Assembly: GCF_013341275.1 (NCBI RefSeq)
Contig: NZ_CP054476.1
Location: forward strand, 2,282,988-2,346,987
Reading direction: 5' to 3'
Length of the DNA: 64,000 bases
Source: Methyloligella sp. GL2
GTDB taxonomy: Bacteria > Pseudomonadota > Alphaproteobacteria > Rhizobiales > Methyloligellaceae
Below the pieces are notes generated by a model, which worked only from the letters and a program-made list of their open reading frames with translations, had not been told where the DNA came from and did not search any database. Within the stretch, counting starts at the first letter, position 1. Each line of letters begins with the position of its first letter. Positions 63,661 through 64,000 of this stretch are shown piece by piece. A program made the position numbers and the translations under genes.

Positions 63661-63699
63661 CAAAAAAGAAAGCCGCCGGAGCAGGGACACTCCGACGGC
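63661..63699 (-). terminator. Rho-independent terminator of an unassigned leftward RNA
   Basis: On the minus strand GCCGTCGGAG-N8-CTCCGGCGGC followed by TTTCTTTTTT. The one imperfect position is a G-U pair on the minus strand but a C-A mismatch on plus, favouring a leftward RNA. No coding gene ends just before it. Confidence 0.75.
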
Positions 63700-63890
63700 G
63701 ATCCTAGAAGCCGCGAAGGCAGGGACCTCGTGCGGCTTTCCGATGGGTCTCGACGCTAATGGCAGAACCAATCCTGGTGAGATGACAGCTTCGCCGGCGT
63801 CCTTACGCCGGTTTCCCGGCGCGGTCTGCGACCTTCGCTCCCAAGACATTCGAGCATCAATCGACAGCAAGCCCACTGTAGGGCAACGAA
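63700..63890 (-). ncRNA. Candidate structured leftward RNA with competing hairpins
   Basis: On the minus strand CGCCGG (63821-63816)-GAAA-CCGGCG (63811-63806) forms a GNRA-capped hairpin. The same CCGGCG can instead pair with CGCCGG (63799-63794) around a UAAGGA loop. The two are mutually exclusive, and a terminator follows about 95 bases on. No open frame with motifs is present. It may be a small RNA or a leader; I do not recognise the class and the 5' end is unknown. The remaining 63891-64000 shows no gene. Confidence 0.35.
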
Positions 63891-64000
63891 AAATTCCTGC
63901 TTACCGACAGGTGACATAGATTTGCCTCAGTGCGTCTGGTGTCGAAATCACGCATGGCTTACCCGTGCCACCACCCATTCAACGCATGCGGACGGCAAAC

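Noticed and set aside
63589..63876. A 95-codon leftward frame
   Set aside because: It passes through the terminator at 63661-63699 and has no family features.

Overview
The window looks like chromosomal DNA of a GC-rich alphaproteobacterium, most likely in the Hyphomicrobiales. Supporting signs are a red-type (form IC) RuBisCO operon with CbbX, a plcP-agt phospholipid-remodelling pair, polyamine-type ABC transporters, a FecIR-type iron system and a cobalamin-riboswitch BtuB. The Calvin-cycle genes imply facultative autotrophy. The exact genus cannot be read from the sequence.

Layout. 0-1.8 kb: glycolipid glycosyltransferase (runs off the left edge) and PlcP-like phosphoesterase, with a possible Pho box. 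1.8-9.4 kb: fructosamine kinase-like gene, a gene-poor stretch with hairpins and terminators (candidate minus-strand RNA), a divergent TetR/EamA-exporter pair with twin operators, a BtuB-type TonB receptor under a cobalamin riboswitch, an orphan secreted protein and a fumarylacetoacetase-fold hydrolase. 9.5-24.8 kb: a minus-strand Calvin cycle locus in the order glpX(cbbF)-prkB-tkt-gap-pgk-fba-cbbL-cbbS, then an oppositely oriented MFS gene, then cbbX-rpe-gph-ccdA-thiD. No cbbR is present. 25.0-28.6 kb: a peptide-type ABC importer (two permeases and a binding protein, no ATPases). 28.8-35.3 kb: a complete late biotin pathway in three units (bioDA, bioFHC, bioB) plus a D-amino acid aminotransferase-like gene.

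35.4-39.5 kb is an accessory-looking patch, visibly richer in A+T in its spacers. It holds an unrecognised two-domain, helix-turn-helix-like protein, a decayed copy of the 3' end of a nuclease gene, a DUF4239 membrane protein and the intact PD-(D/E)XK-like nuclease gene. 39.6-42.5 kb: an exported alpha/beta hydrolase with a cysteine-rich tail, and a UGT-type glycosyltransferase.

42.5-57.8 kb contains two parallel modules. Each starts with an amidinotransferase/deiminase-superfamily enzyme followed by a complete spermidine/putrescine-type ABC importer. One carries two short-chain dehydrogenases. The other carries an M20 peptidase, a polysaccharide deacetylase-family amidohydrolase and a TetR regulator. 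A LysR gene lies between them beside a palindromic operator. Together they suggest uptake and breakdown of guanidino or polyamine-like compounds. This is the best candidate for an undescribed metabolic system here.

57.9-63.3 kb: an iron-uptake operon fecI-fecR-fecA-tonB. The last 660 bases have no convincing gene but hold a structured minus-strand segment ending in a good terminator. All calls rest on reading motifs and gene order by eye; no database search was run.
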